Positions 17,822 to 27,149 of a stretch of DNA of 64,000 nt are shown in pieces (position 1 is the stretch's first letter; each line of letters opens with the position of its first letter). Origin of the DNA: an uncultured Saprospiraceae bacterium (GTDB lineage Bacteria; Bacteroidota; Bacteroidia; Chitinophagales; Saprospiraceae); NCBI GenBank assembly GCA_937924805.1, contig CALDTZ010000017.1, positions 42,512-106,511 of the forward strand. The letters run 5' to 3'. Position numbers and translations under genes: made by a program. The notes below the pieces were generated by a model that worked only from the letters and a program-made list of their open reading frames with translations, was not told the DNA's origin and ran no database searches.

Positions 17822-17930
17822 AAGTTTTTAAAATTTTAACTTCATCATTTATAAGTTGATTATGTCGTACGATTTCCAATCTAAAGACTAATTCTTTATG
17901 ATTTTAACAATGAAATTGTAAATTGCAATC

Positions 17931-18968
17931 ATGTCTGATCCTACTTTTTCGTTTGTTCGAAAATTCCAATTTTTTCTGGTGTTAAGTGCACTTTTTTTAT
18001 TGTTTGTTTTTTTTGTTGGTGAAATAGGAACCCGTGTTCTACTTGATGAAAAAAAAATGGACGACAAATTTAATTATGACTCAAAACTTGGGTGGATACC
18101 TAAATCAGATTATACCGTGTCTGGGCATTTTCAAGATAGTAAAGGGAATCGATATCTAACGACCTATTCTACTAGTAAATATGGATTTCGAACTTGGGGA
18201 GATGTAAAAACGACACAACCAAAGGTTCTTTTTATAGGTGATTCATATACTCAAGCAATAGAAGTAGGCAACGATAGTTGTTTTTACAATAGATTAAAGG
18301 ATTCAATGAATATTGAAGTATTTGCATTTGGGGCTAGTGGATATGGCCAATATCAGGAGTCTATGATTATTGACAAAGTGATAGACGAAATCCAACCGGA
18401 TCTCATAGTTTTACAAACATGTGACAACGATTTTCTTGATAACAATGTAGCTTTAGAAAAAACAAGTAATTATAAAGTAAATAGGAGGCGACCTTATTTA
18501 GATGTTAATGGTGTTGAATATTATAGTCAAGCACAATCAAAAATGATCTTATTTCTTGAAAATTCTCATTTTATCAGACTTTTAATTCGGAAATTGCAAT
18601 ACGGAATCATGAATAAGGTTACTATCCCTGCAGAAAAAAGAATCGCGGAAGATGCTGAAAACTTCAATGAATATCAAGCATCCTTAATCGCAACTGACCA
18701 TGCAGTAAAAGCAATTGTTAAAGCTGCAAAAGGAGTTAAAATAGTTTCATTTACAGCTAGTAGTTTTAACCCTCAAATGAAGGATATGAATAAAATTCTA
18801 GAAAATAATAATATCCCTTATACGAATCAAACTTCTTTAAGCATTGATTCAGTTAAGCAAAACCAAATTGTAACATCTTCGGATCAATATCATTGGGTTG
18901 ATGCCGGACATAGGATAATTGCAACTGAATTGACACCATTAATAAAGGCTCATCTTAATAGGAATTAG
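17931..18968 (+). CDS. Membrane-anchored SGNH/GDSL-family hydrolase or O-acyltransferase-like protein
   Basis: A 345-residue protein. One N-terminal membrane helix (about 12-34, FQFFLVLSALFLLFVFFVG) is followed by an SGNH catalytic domain: FIGDSYTQ with the nucleophile Ser105 (block I), FGASGYGQYQE (block II Gly), LQTCDNDFLDN (block III Asn-Asp) and DQYHWVDAGH near residues 318-327 (block V Asp and His). All four SGNH blocks are intact, so it is probably active as an esterase or acyl transferase on a surface glycan in the periplasm. It stops 2 bases before the carbamoyltransferase gene, a strong operon link. The substrate is not deducible. Confidence 0.85.
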   Translation: MSDPTFSFVRKFQFFLVLSALFLLFVFFVGEIGTRVLLDEKKMDDKFNYDSKLGWIPKSDYTVSGHFQDSKGNRYLTTYSTSKYGFRTWGDVKTTQPKVLFIGDSYTQAIEVGNDSCFYNRLKDSMNIEVFAFGASGYGQYQESMIIDKVIDEIQPDLIVLQTCDNDFLDNNVALEKTSNYKVNRRRPYLDVNGVEYYSQAQSKMILFLENSHFIRLLIRKLQYGIMNKVTIPAEKRIAEDAENFNEYQASLIATDHAVKAIVKAAKGVKIVSFTASSFNPQMKDMNKILENNNIPYTNQTSLSIDSVKQNQIVTSSDQYHWVDAGHRIIATELTPLIKAHLNRN

Positions 18969-18970
18969 AA

Positions 18971-20836
18971 ATGTATATTTTAGGAATTTCTGCATATTAT
19001 CATGATTCAGCCGCTGTAATAATTAAAGGTGATGAAGTGATTGCTGCTGCACAAGAAGAACGATTTACTAGAAAGAAGCAAGATCCAAGTTTCCCTGAAA
19101 ATGCAATTGCTTATTGTATGAAAGAAGCCGGGTGCCAAGTGGAAGACATAAGTTATATCGCTTTTTATGATAAACCTTTTTTGAAATTCGAACGGTTGTT
19201 AGAAACTTATTATGTATTCTCACCGAAAGGTGTTCTTTCATTCATTAAATCCATTCCAATTTGGATAAAAGAAAAGTTTTTCCTTAAAAGAGAAATCAAA
19301 AAGGGATTGTTGAAAATAGGTGCTTTTGATTTTAAAAAAGTAAAACTTCTCTTTCCTGAACATCATTTATCTCACGCAGCAAGTGCCTTTTACCCTAGTT
19401 CATTTCATAATGCAGCTATTGTAACCCTAGATGGAGTAGGTGAGTGGGCAACAAGTACGATCTGTCATGGTGTAGATCATAAAATTACTATTAAGAAACA
19501 ATTGGATTTTCCTCACTCCATCGGTTTGTTATATTCGGCATTCACTTATTATCTCGGATTTAAAGTGAATAGCGGGGAGTATAAATTGATGGGTTTGGCA
19601 CCTTATGGAATAAAAGATAGCCATGAGGTCAATGAATTCAAAACTAAAATAAAAAATAAGCTTATAAGGATTAAAGCTGATGGATCTATTTGGATGGACC
19701 AACAATTTTTCTCCTTTGCTTATGGTGATCGTATGGTTCCCGATAAGAAATGGAATAAATTATTTGGAATCCCAAGAAGATTATCTGAATCAAAGATTGA
19801 ACAAATACATTGTAATATGGCACTAGCCATTCAAGAGGTTACGGAGGAAATTGTATTAAATATTGTTCAACATGCAAAGGATATTACGGGGTCAGACTCT
19901 TTATGTTTGGCTGGAGGTGTTGCATTAAATTGTGTGGCAAATGGGAAAATTATAGCGGCCAATATTTTTAAAAATGTATATATTCAACCAGCCGCAGGTG
20001 ATGCAGGTGGTGCTTTAGGAGCAGCCTTAGCAGCATATCATATATTTCTTAATCAGGAACGAAAAATGTCTGGTCCAGAATCAGATAAAATGAAGGGTAG
20101 TTATTTGGGCCCTAGGTTTAGTGACTTAGATATTGAATATGTAGCAAAAAAGTATAAATCTGTTTATCACAAAGAAAATAATAGAGTAGACCTGTATGAC
20201 TCAGTTGCTTTGTCCTTAAGCCAAGGAAAAATTGTTGGGTGGTTTCAAGGACGAATGGAGTTTGGACCTCGAGCACTGGGTAACCGAAGTATTTTAGGGG
20301 ATCCAAGGAGCCCGGAAATGCAGTTGAAATTAAATCTAAAAATAAAATATCGAGAAAGTTTCAGACCTTTTGCCCCCTCAGTCTTAGCTTCTGAACGATC
20401 TACTTATTTTGATTTGCCGGTAGCATCTCCTTATATGCTGTTAGTTAGTCCATTAGCAAGTTCACAAATGAAAACATTGCCAGAAGGATATCATTCTTTC
20501 GAAATGAAAAAAAAGCTTTATGTAGAACGATCATCATTGCCAGCAATAACGCATGTTGATCATTCAGCTCGAGTCCAATCCGTACATAAAGAAACAAATG
20601 AACCTTATTACAACCTAATAAATGCGTTTGGTAAAATTACAGGAATCCCAATACTTGTAAATACGAGTTTTAATGTTAGAGGAGAACCCATTGTTTGCAC
20701 ACCAGAAGATGCCTTTAAATGCTTTATGAGCACCGAAATGGATATTTTAGTATTAGAGAATTTCGTGTTTTATAAGGAGGAACAACCCACTTGGTCAAAA
20801 GAAAATGATATTAAAACTACTTTTGCATTAGATTAA
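18971..20836 (+). CDS. NodU/CmcH/TobZ-family O-carbamoyltransferase
   Basis: A 621-residue cytoplasmic enzyme that transfers a carbamoyl group from carbamoyl phosphate, through carbamoyl-adenylate, to a hydroxyl. The N-terminus MYILGISAYYHDSAAVI is typical. The Kae1-like domain has EHHLSHAASAFYPSSF (metal-binding His pair), DGVGEW, CLAGGVALNCVANGKI and QPAAGDAGGALGAAL. The C-terminal YrdC-like-associated domain has WFQGRMEFGPRALGNRSILGDP and FRPFAPSVLA. Family members act on Nod factors, antibiotics, saxitoxin and O-antigens. It sits 2 bases after the SGNH gene and 7 bases before the DUF5989 gene. No glycosyltransferases lie nearby, so the acceptor is unknown. Confidence 0.93.
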   Translation: MYILGISAYYHDSAAVIIKGDEVIAAAQEERFTRKKQDPSFPENAIAYCMKEAGCQVEDISYIAFYDKPFLKFERLLETYYVFSPKGVLSFIKSIPIWIKEKFFLKREIKKGLLKIGAFDFKKVKLLFPEHHLSHAASAFYPSSFHNAAIVTLDGVGEWATSTICHGVDHKITIKKQLDFPHSIGLLYSAFTYYLGFKVNSGEYKLMGLAPYGIKDSHEVNEFKTKIKNKLIRIKADGSIWMDQQFFSFAYGDRMVPDKKWNKLFGIPRRLSESKIEQIHCNMALAIQEVTEEIVLNIVQHAKDITGSDSLCLAGGVALNCVANGKIIAANIFKNVYIQPAAGDAGGALGAALAAYHIFLNQERKMSGPESDKMKGSYLGPRFSDLDIEYVAKKYKSVYHKENNRVDLYDSVALSLSQGKIVGWFQGRMEFGPRALGNRSILGDPRSPEMQLKLNLKIKYRESFRPFAPSVLASERSTYFDLPVASPYMLLVSPLASSQMKTLPEGYHSFEMKKKLYVERSSLPAITHVDHSARVQSVHKETNEPYYNLINAFGKITGIPILVNTSFNVRGEPIVCTPEDAFKCFMSTEMDILVLENFVFYKEEQPTWSKENDIKTTFALD

Positions 20837-20843
20837 TTAAACT

Positions 20844-20993
20844 ATGGAATTTTTACAAGACTTATGGAATTTTATGAAGACGAGGAAGAAATGGTGGTTG
20901 CTACCAATGATTCTAGTTCTTTTAATATTAGGCTTATTATTAATATTTGCTGAAAGTTCTGCTTTAGGATCATTTATATATACCTTGTTTTAG
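20844..20993 (+). CDS. DUF5989-family 49-residue membrane protein
   Basis: A short gene from ATG 20844 to TAG 20991-20993. It begins MEFLQDLWNFMKTRKKWWLL, followed by one long hydrophobic helix (PMILVLLLLGLLLIFAE) and a short tail ending SFIYTLF. The LxxFMKxRKKWWLLP plus helix pattern is that of DUF5989, tiny proteins encoded next to carbamoyltransferases. Their function is unknown. It starts 7 bases after the carbamoyltransferase stop and ends 1 base before the SxtJ-family gene, so it is certainly in the same operon. Confidence 0.88.
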   Translation: MEFLQDLWNFMKTRKKWWLLPMILVLLILGLLLIFAESSALGSFIYTLF

Positions 20994-20994
20994 A

Positions 20995-21348
20995 ATGGAT
21001 AAAAAGTATCAATCTATATTAGGTATCGTAATCGGTTTTTCGATTCTCTATTTTTTATTTGATAAGTCGTGGCTTATTTATACATCTATTATCATTGGAT
21101 TGTCAAGTCTTCTTTCTGCTCGATTAGCTACATACATAAATGTTTGTTGGAATTATTTAGTGAAGGCAATAGGCTTCATAAACTCATATCTTTTACTAGG
21201 CTTAGTCTTCTTTTTGTTGCTAACACCCATCGCTTTTTTATATCGATTGTTTAATAAGGACCAGTTGTTTCTTAAAGGAGATAGAGATTCCTACTTTAAG
21301 GAAAGAAATACTTTATTTGTACCTGAAGATTTAGAAAATCCTTGGTAA
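20995..21348 (+). CDS. SxtJ-family membrane protein
   Basis: A 117-residue protein with about three hydrophobic segments (roughly 8-26, 28-48 and 60-86) and a polar C-terminal tail, FKERNTLFVPEDLENPW, whose aromatic/charged ending is typical of the SxtJ group. SxtJ genes are found beside carbamoyltransferases, including in saxitoxin clusters. Function is unknown; a membrane platform for the carbamoyltransferase is one inference. It is separated by 1 base from the DUF5989 gene and ends the operon, 10 bases before a convergent anti-sigma gene. Confidence 0.8.
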   Translation: MDKKYQSILGIVIGFSILYFLFDKSWLIYTSIIIGLSSLLSARLATYINVCWNYLVKAIGFINSYLLLGLVFFLLLTPIAFLYRLFNKDQLFLKGDRDSYFKERNTLFVPEDLENPW

Positions 21349-21358
21349 TGATAACCAA

Positions 21359-21679
21359 TTAATTGTATGCATTTTTAAGTCCTTTGATTTTCGTTAAATC
21401 ATAAAGAGGTGTATTGTCAATCCTTTCGTTGTTTGATGATTCTATTGCATATACATATGTTGCATCTGAAGACACCTGCTTGGTTTCTAGAAACAAAAAC
21501 ATACCAAGCAAAACAGAAGCAGCACCTAGACTGACAACCCATCGAGTAAGGTTTTTTATTTTTCTTTCTTTGTAATGCATTGATAACGAATGATCTAATG
21601 TATTCCAAAGCTCAGGTCTAGGTTTAATTTTCCCAGCATTCGCCACTGATCTAATTTTATTTTGATCTTTTAAATTCAT
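21359..21679 (-). CDS. Short single-pass membrane protein, probable anti-sigma factor
   Basis: A 106-residue protein with a cytoplasmic N-terminal part (about 1-45, with KPRPELWNTLDHSL), one membrane helix (about 47-64, WVVSLGAASVLLGMFLFL) and a short external tail. Its start overlaps the upstream ECF sigma stop in a TAATG arrangement, and N-in single-pass proteins directly after ECF sigma genes are usually anti-sigma factors. No known anti-sigma domain was recognised and the external part is only about 40 residues, so the assignment rests on context. Confidence 0.65.
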   Translation of the reverse strand: MNLKDQNKIRSVANAGKIKPRPELWNTLDHSLSMHYKERKIKNLTRWVVSLGAASVLLGMFLFLETKQVSSDATYVYAIESSNNERIDNTPLYDLTKIKGLKNAYN

Positions 21680-22221
21680 TATAATACGGATTTATACAAA
21701 TGTTTTTTTTTGAGTATTACTTGAAGTTTCTTCTTCGCTTGTATCAACTGAGATTTACTTGTATTAATTGAAATCTGTAAAATCTCAGCTATTTCTCTGT
21801 GTTTGTAACCTTCTATCACATGCATGTTAAATACCGTTCTGTAACCAACAGGTAATAATTCGATGGAAGCTAATAGTGTTTGATATTCTAACTGACCAAT
21901 AATATTTTCTTCACTTGCAATATCATGAAAATCTTCGTCTAAGCTTAAATTAAAGTTTTTGGTTTGTCGTAAAAGCATAAGAGATTCATTGATCATAATT
22001 CGCTTCATCCAGCCTTCAAAACTGCCATTATCTTTAAAATTTGAAATCTTCGTAAATATTTTAAAGAAGCCTTTGAGCATTGCATCTTCTGCTTCATCTG
22101 ATGAAGGAATGTATCTTTTACAGATTGCAAAAAATAAGGGAGAATAATAGTCATAAAGTTCCTTTTGAGCTTTTCGATCTCCTTTTTTACATTTTGATAA
22201 TATGTTATTAAGATTTTTCAA
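21679..22221 (-). CDS. ECF RNA polymerase sigma factor (RpoE-like)
   Basis: A 180-residue sigma-70 family protein. Region 2 is at about 8-75 (CKKGDRKAQKELYDYYSPLF, EAEDAMLKGFFKIFTKI, FEGWMKRIMINESL) and region 4 at about 112-172 (IELLPVGYRTVFNMHVIEGYKHREIAEIL, then STSKSQL-like recognition helix INTSKSQLIQAKK). The start must be TTG 22221, as no ATG or GTG is available in frame. It is translationally coupled to the short membrane protein. Its targets are unknown. It differs from the FecI-like factor at 2935 in having no receptor locus beside it. Confidence 0.9.
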   Translation of the reverse strand: MKNLNNILSKCKKGDRKAQKELYDYYSPLFFAICKRYIPSSDEAEDAMLKGFFKIFTKISNFKDNGSFEGWMKRIMINESLMLLRQTKNFNLSLDEDFHDIASEENIIGQLEYQTLLASIELLPVGYRTVFNMHVIEGYKHREIAEILQISINTSKSQLIQAKKKLQVILKKKHLYKSVL

Positions 22222-22321
22222 AAATTTAACTTCTACTTACTAAATGCATTAATTTCTACTTTTGGTGTATTAAAGATTTAAAATATTAAAAAATTCGAAG
22301 GTCAAAGGCCTTAAAAGTGGA

Positions 22322-22329
22322 TATATTTG
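22322..22329 (+). promoter_or_regulatory. -7 box TATATTTG upstream of valS
   Basis: Matches TAnnTTTG, 47 bases before the valS ATG at 22377. The only plausible promoter for valS in the 156-base gap between divergent genes. Confidence 0.5.
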
Positions 22330-22376
22330 TGCAAAATTTCCATTGACATTATACATATTAAAAAGATAAAATAGAA

Positions 22377-25010
22377 ATGAGTACACAATATAACCCGATA
22401 GATATCGAAAAGAAGTGGTATGACCATTGGCTAGAAAAGAAATACTTTCGTTCTGAACCAGATGGTCGAACACCTTTTACGATTGTAATTCCACCACCCA
22501 ATGTAACAGGTGTATTACATATGGGGCATATGTTGAATAACACCATTCAAGATGTACTTATTCGACGTGCACGATTAAAAGGGTTTAATGCATGTTGGGT
22601 TCCTGGAACAGATCATGCTTCCATTGCGACCGAAGCAAAGGTTGTAAAAATGCTTCGTGAAAAAGGGATTAAAAAGTCTGATCTAACTAGAGAAGAATTT
22701 CTTGAACATGCCTGGAATTGGAAAAATGAATATGGAGGTATAATATTATCTCAATTGCAAAAATTGGGTGCTTCATGTGATTGGGATCGAACCGCTTTCA
22801 CAATGGATGAAACCCGATCAAAAGCGGTTATTCAATCATTTATTGATCTATATAATCGTGGAAAGTTGTACCGAGGTAAGCGAATGGTAAATTGGGATCC
22901 TGAAGCACAAACTGTTCTTTCGAATGAGGAAGTATTATATAAAGAAGAAAGTGGATTTTTGTATCATGTAAAATACCAAATTAAAGATTCTGAAGAATAT
23001 GTCACAATCGCTACAACAAGACCCGAAACGATATTAGGCGATACAGCCATAGCCGTACACCCAAAAGATGAACGATATGCTCATTTGAAAGGTAAACAAG
23101 TTATAGTGCCAATTGTAAATAGAGCTGTTCCTGTAGTAATGGATGATTATGTCGATCGAGAATTTGGTACTGGGGCATTAAAGATCACACCAGGTCATGA
23201 TGTGAATGATTATGAAATTGGTAAAAAACATAACTTAGAAACGATTGAAATTTTTAACGACGATGGTACCATTAGTGAAGCAGGAACTTTGTACATCGGA
23301 GAAGATCGATTTAAAGTTCGAAAACAAATAAGTAAAGAGTTGGAATCGCTCGGGCATTTAATTGAAAAAGAACCATATCAACATAATGTTGGTAGATCTG
23401 AAAGGACGAATGCCGTAATTGAACCAAAACTTTCTCTACAGTGGTATGTAGATATGAAAAAACTGGTTGATCCAGGGTTAGTAGCGGTAGAAGCGGACAC
23501 TGTTGAGTTTTTTCCTAAAAACATGAAAAATACTTATCGTCATTGGATGACCAATATAAGGGATTGGTGTATTTCTAGACAACTTTGGTGGGGACAACAA
23601 ATACCAGCTTATTATTATAAAAATGAAGTATTTGTTTCCGCAGATCCACAAGACGCTCTGGTGCAAGCTCAAGAAAAGTTTGGAGACACTTCGATTCAGT
23701 TAAAAGATTTAAAACAAGATGAAGACGTATTAGACACCTGGTTTTCTTCATGGTTGTGGCCAATTTCTGTGTTTGATGGTTTCGAATCTCAAAAAGAAAT
23801 AGATTACTATTATCCAACAAATGTTGTAGTTACAGGTTGGGATATTATCTTTTTATGGGTAGCCCGAATGATTATGGCTGGTTATGAATGGAGAGATCAA
23901 TTTCCTTTCAAACAAGTATACTTTACAGGAATGGTTAGGGATCAGAAACGTCGTAAAATGAGTAAAAGTCTAGGTAATTCACCTGATGCTTTAAAACTCA
24001 TTGAAACTTTTGGTGCAGACGGTGTACGGTTTGGAATGTTGTCTTGTTCTCCAGCTGGAGGTGATTTGTTATTTGATGATAAACTTTGTGAGCAAGGAAG
24101 AAATTTTAGTAATAAGATTTGGAACGTATTAAATTTAATTAAAGGATGGGAGGTTGATCCAAATAAAGTTCAACCAGCAGAAAATACAATATCCATTGAA
24201 TGGATTCTTCAATTGCTTAATAAAGTGATTATTCAAAGTGATAAACAATTTAAGGAATACAGAATATCGGAAGCACTCATAGATAGCTACAGCTTCGTTT
24301 GGACAGATTTCTGTTCTTGGTATTTAGAAATGGTAAAACCTCCATTTCGTGAAAAAATCGATCCATATACCTATCAAAGTACAATAGAAATTTTTAGATA
24401 TATTGCTGTTATTCTTCATCCATTTATGCCGTTTATTACCGAAGAAGTATGGAGTCATCTCAAAGATGAAGGAATCGGTACTGATTGCATTAATGCGAAT
24501 TATCCTGAAGTGGATGTTTATGATCCAACATTGATCGAAGAGATGGAAGGGTTAACTAGTTTAATTTCAGATTTGAGAAATGTACGAAATAAAAATAAGT
24601 TAAAACCAAAAGAAAAGATCACCTTATTTGCAAGAGAAGACAATATTACAAAAGGTATTATTGCTGATTCCAGAAAGTTGGCTTTAGTGAAAAAGTTGGG
24701 GTTCTTAAATGATGTTGTCATTTCAAATGATGATATTGAAGATGCAGTTCATTTTATCTCTGGGAAAAGTAATTACGTTATTCAAGTAGCAATTGATATT
24801 GACATTAATGAAGCAATTGCAGAAAAAGAAGCTGAATTAGAGCACCAAAAAGGATTTGTTACGATCGTTGAGAAAAAACTTAGTAATGAACGTTTCGTTA
24901 GCGGAGCTCCAGCTCAAGTAGTTGAGAGGGAAAAGAAAAAGCTTGAAGATGGCAAGGCACGGATTAACAGTTTGATTGAATCCATTGAATTGTTAAAGAA
25001 AAAGCTCTAA
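22377..25010 (+). CDS. valS: Valyl-tRNA synthetase
   Basis: An 877-residue class Ia synthetase that charges tRNA-Val. The HIGH motif is HMGH at residues 48-51 in PPPNVTGVLHMGHMLNN, and the KMSKS loop is at about 527-531 in RRKMSKSLGNSPDAL. The editing domain has TTRPETILGDTAIAVHP. The C-terminus has the coiled-coil tRNA-binding arm (about 815-877, ELEHQKGFVTIVEKKLSN and VEREKKKLEDGKARI). Length matches the family. The start agrees with the standard N-terminus (YNPIDIEKKWYDHWL). Confidence 0.98.
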   Translation: MSTQYNPIDIEKKWYDHWLEKKYFRSEPDGRTPFTIVIPPPNVTGVLHMGHMLNNTIQDVLIRRARLKGFNACWVPGTDHASIATEAKVVKMLREKGIKKSDLTREEFLEHAWNWKNEYGGIILSQLQKLGASCDWDRTAFTMDETRSKAVIQSFIDLYNRGKLYRGKRMVNWDPEAQTVLSNEEVLYKEESGFLYHVKYQIKDSEEYVTIATTRPETILGDTAIAVHPKDERYAHLKGKQVIVPIVNRAVPVVMDDYVDREFGTGALKITPGHDVNDYEIGKKHNLETIEIFNDDGTISEAGTLYIGEDRFKVRKQISKELESLGHLIEKEPYQHNVGRSERTNAVIEPKLSLQWYVDMKKLVDPGLVAVEADTVEFFPKNMKNTYRHWMTNIRDWCISRQLWWGQQIPAYYYKNEVFVSADPQDALVQAQEKFGDTSIQLKDLKQDEDVLDTWFSSWLWPISVFDGFESQKEIDYYYPTNVVVTGWDIIFLWVARMIMAGYEWRDQFPFKQVYFTGMVRDQKRRKMSKSLGNSPDALKLIETFGADGVRFGMLSCSPAGGDLLFDDKLCEQGRNFSNKIWNVLNLIKGWEVDPNKVQPAENTISIEWILQLLNKVIIQSDKQFKEYRISEALIDSYSFVWTDFCSWYLEMVKPPFREKIDPYTYQSTIEIFRYIAVILHPFMPFITEEVWSHLKDEGIGTDCINANYPEVDVYDPTLIEEMEGLTSLISDLRNVRNKNKLKPKEKITLFAREDNITKGIIADSRKLALVKKLGFLNDVVISNDDIEDAVHFISGKSNYVIQVAIDIDINEAIAEKEAELEHQKGFVTIVEKKLSNERFVSGAPAQVVEREKKKLEDGKARINSLIESIELLKKKL

Positions 25011-25150
25011 AATAAAAAATATTGTCGCACATTAGTTATAATGAGAACTTGTTGCCCACATTTTTAAAAAAAATAATTAACTTGACTAAAATTTTTAGCG
25101 ATTTTAATTTGATATACTACATATCATAATTTAACATTAAACTAATATTC

Positions 25151-27055
25151 ATGAAAAAAAATTTACTCTTTGTTTTATCTCTTTTTGTAAGTTTCACGGC
25201 TTTTGCTCAATCAGCAAAGGTTTCATTAAAAGAAGAAATTAAAAACCAAGCACATATGAACGTGCCTGTAATAGCTCCTTCTTTGGAAATTACATCTTCA
25301 ACTTCAGTACCGCCGGCGGACAATATTATCGCAAGATCAAGTGATTTTGCAGGTCAGTCATTTTACGATTTACAAACTAATGCGACGATGCCAAACAGAG
25401 TTGCTTACATGGGAGATGGTGATGTTTTTACATCTTGGACATTCTCAAGCACAGATCCAGCAGCTGGAGCACCAGAAAGAGGAAGTGCAATTCGACAAGC
25501 TGATGGTTATGTATGGACAGATGCAGAACCAAATGCAAGAGTTGAAGACCAAAGATGTGGATGGCCTGCAACAAATGTAACAGCAGGTGGTAAAGTAGTT
25601 AATACTTCACACACATCGGGACCTCCTTATTTAATCAATGTTGCTACAAGAGATGTTGATGGAGGAGATTGGACGAGCAAAACAATACCAACAAATACTC
25701 CATTCGGGGCTTTATGGCCAAGATCTGCAGTAGGTGGTGATGATGGAAATACAGTTCATGCGATAGCAATTTCAACACCAAGTAACGCCGCTTTTGGTGG
25801 CGCTGTTTATGAAGGTGTAGACGGCCACGTATTATACTATAGATCACAAGATCAAGGTGAAACGTGGGATGTGATTGATTTTATCATTCCTGGATTAGAT
25901 TCAACTAAATATGCATCACATGATTTAGATCAATATTCTATCTCTGCAAACGGAAATACAGTAGCTGTGGCTTTGTATTCTACTTGGAATGATTTGAAAA
26001 TGTTTAAATCTACAGATAATGGAGATACTTGGGAAACATCAACAATTATTGATTTTCCTTTGAAAAAATATGCGATTGATGAAGGATATTCAATTGATCA
26101 ATTACCTGAAGATCCAAATAGACCTGTTGATGATTCACTAGCTATCTTTACAAATGATGGTACAGGTGAAGTAGTTGTAGATGATTTAGGTAATGTACAT
26201 TTAACGTTCTCTGAAACGTATGTTTCTGATCAAGATTTGACAGATGCATCTTGGTCTTTTTATCCTGGTTATGATGGTGTATACTACTGGAATGAGTCAA
26301 TGGGTGATAACTCATATTTATATGTTGCTGGAGCGCAAGATATGGATGGTGATTCAATCTTAGGTGTTGATAATCTAGTGAATTACGGTGGATCTTCTGT
26401 GTCAACGCATCCAGAATTTGCATACGATGATGAAGGTAACTACTATATAACTTATGCTAGTTATAATGAGTTGTTTATGTCCGATACACAATTAGGTGTA
26501 AGACACATCTTTTTAACTTCATCAAATGATGGTGGTATGACTTGGTCAGAAGAGCCTAGAAACATTGTTGAAGAAGATGAGAATATGCAAGATTTTGCAG
26601 CTATTAACTATGAGTTCTTTTATCCTGCATTAGCAAACAAAGCAGATAATTATGTACACTTATTAGTACAAATTGATGATTATCCAGGATCATATGTTCA
26701 ATCACTTGGTGGTGGACCAACAGATGATATTAGTGGCGATTTCAACTACTTATACTATGCGAATATTCAAGCAGATTTAGAAAATTCTAACAACGATATT
26801 GATATTTCTTCTAATGTAAATGTATTCCCTAATCCATCAGATGATCGAATCATTGTTAAAACAGATTTTGATTTTGATAATGCACAAATCAGCCTATTCA
26901 ATACAATAGGGCAAAAAGTATTTACTCAGAGATTAAATAACGTTTCAGGTGTTAACTACTTCCCAATTGATGTAAGTTCTTTAGCAACTGGTAACTACCA
27001 TTTAAATATTGTAACAGAGAATGCACAACATGCGCAAACAGTGATTATAAAATAA
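25151..27055 (+). CDS. Secreted T9SS type A protein with BNR/sialidase-like propeller
   Basis: A 634-residue exported protein: signal peptide (1-19, ending TAFAQ), a large beta-propeller-like body with Asp-box (BNR) motifs YRSQDQGETWDVI, FKSTDNGDTWET and SSNDGGMTWSEEPR, and a C-terminal type A sorting domain (about 555-634, VNVFPNPSDDRIIVK to QTVIIK). Asp-box proteins include sialidases and other exo-glycosidases, but no catalytic Arg triad could be identified, so enzymatic activity is open. It should be exported by the type IX system and released or surface-bound. A strong terminator follows, so it is monocistronic. Confidence 0.85.
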   Translation: MKKNLLFVLSLFVSFTAFAQSAKVSLKEEIKNQAHMNVPVIAPSLEITSSTSVPPADNIIARSSDFAGQSFYDLQTNATMPNRVAYMGDGDVFTSWTFSSTDPAAGAPERGSAIRQADGYVWTDAEPNARVEDQRCGWPATNVTAGGKVVNTSHTSGPPYLINVATRDVDGGDWTSKTIPTNTPFGALWPRSAVGGDDGNTVHAIAISTPSNAAFGGAVYEGVDGHVLYYRSQDQGETWDVIDFIIPGLDSTKYASHDLDQYSISANGNTVAVALYSTWNDLKMFKSTDNGDTWETSTIIDFPLKKYAIDEGYSIDQLPEDPNRPVDDSLAIFTNDGTGEVVVDDLGNVHLTFSETYVSDQDLTDASWSFYPGYDGVYYWNESMGDNSYLYVAGAQDMDGDSILGVDNLVNYGGSSVSTHPEFAYDDEGNYYITYASYNELFMSDTQLGVRHIFLTSSNDGGMTWSEEPRNIVEEDENMQDFAAINYEFFYPALANKADNYVHLLVQIDDYPGSYVQSLGGGPTDDISGDFNYLYYANIQADLENSNNDIDISSNVNVFPNPSDDRIIVKTDFDFDNAQISLFNTIGQKVFTQRLNNVSGVNYFPIDVSSLATGNYHLNIVTENAQHAQTVIIK

Positions 27056-27096
27056 GCGAAGTATTAAGATATACTTACGTTATAAATAATAGATTT

Positions 27097-27132
27097 GAAG
27101 GCTGTCTTTAGTAAAAGACAGCCTTCTTTTTT
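27097..27132 (+). terminator. Intrinsic terminator after the BNR protein
   Basis: A perfect 13-bp stem (27097-27109 with 27114-27126, GAAGGCTGTCTTT on the left arm), a 4-nt loop AGTA, and six Ts at 27127-27132. The next gene starts 18 bases later. Confidence 0.9.
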
Positions 27133-27149
27133 ATATTAGATAAACTTAA

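Noticed and set aside
17821..17843. A 6-bp AT-rich inverted repeat after the FemAB-like gene
   Set aside because: The stem is short with a self-complementary loop and no T run; not supported as a terminator.
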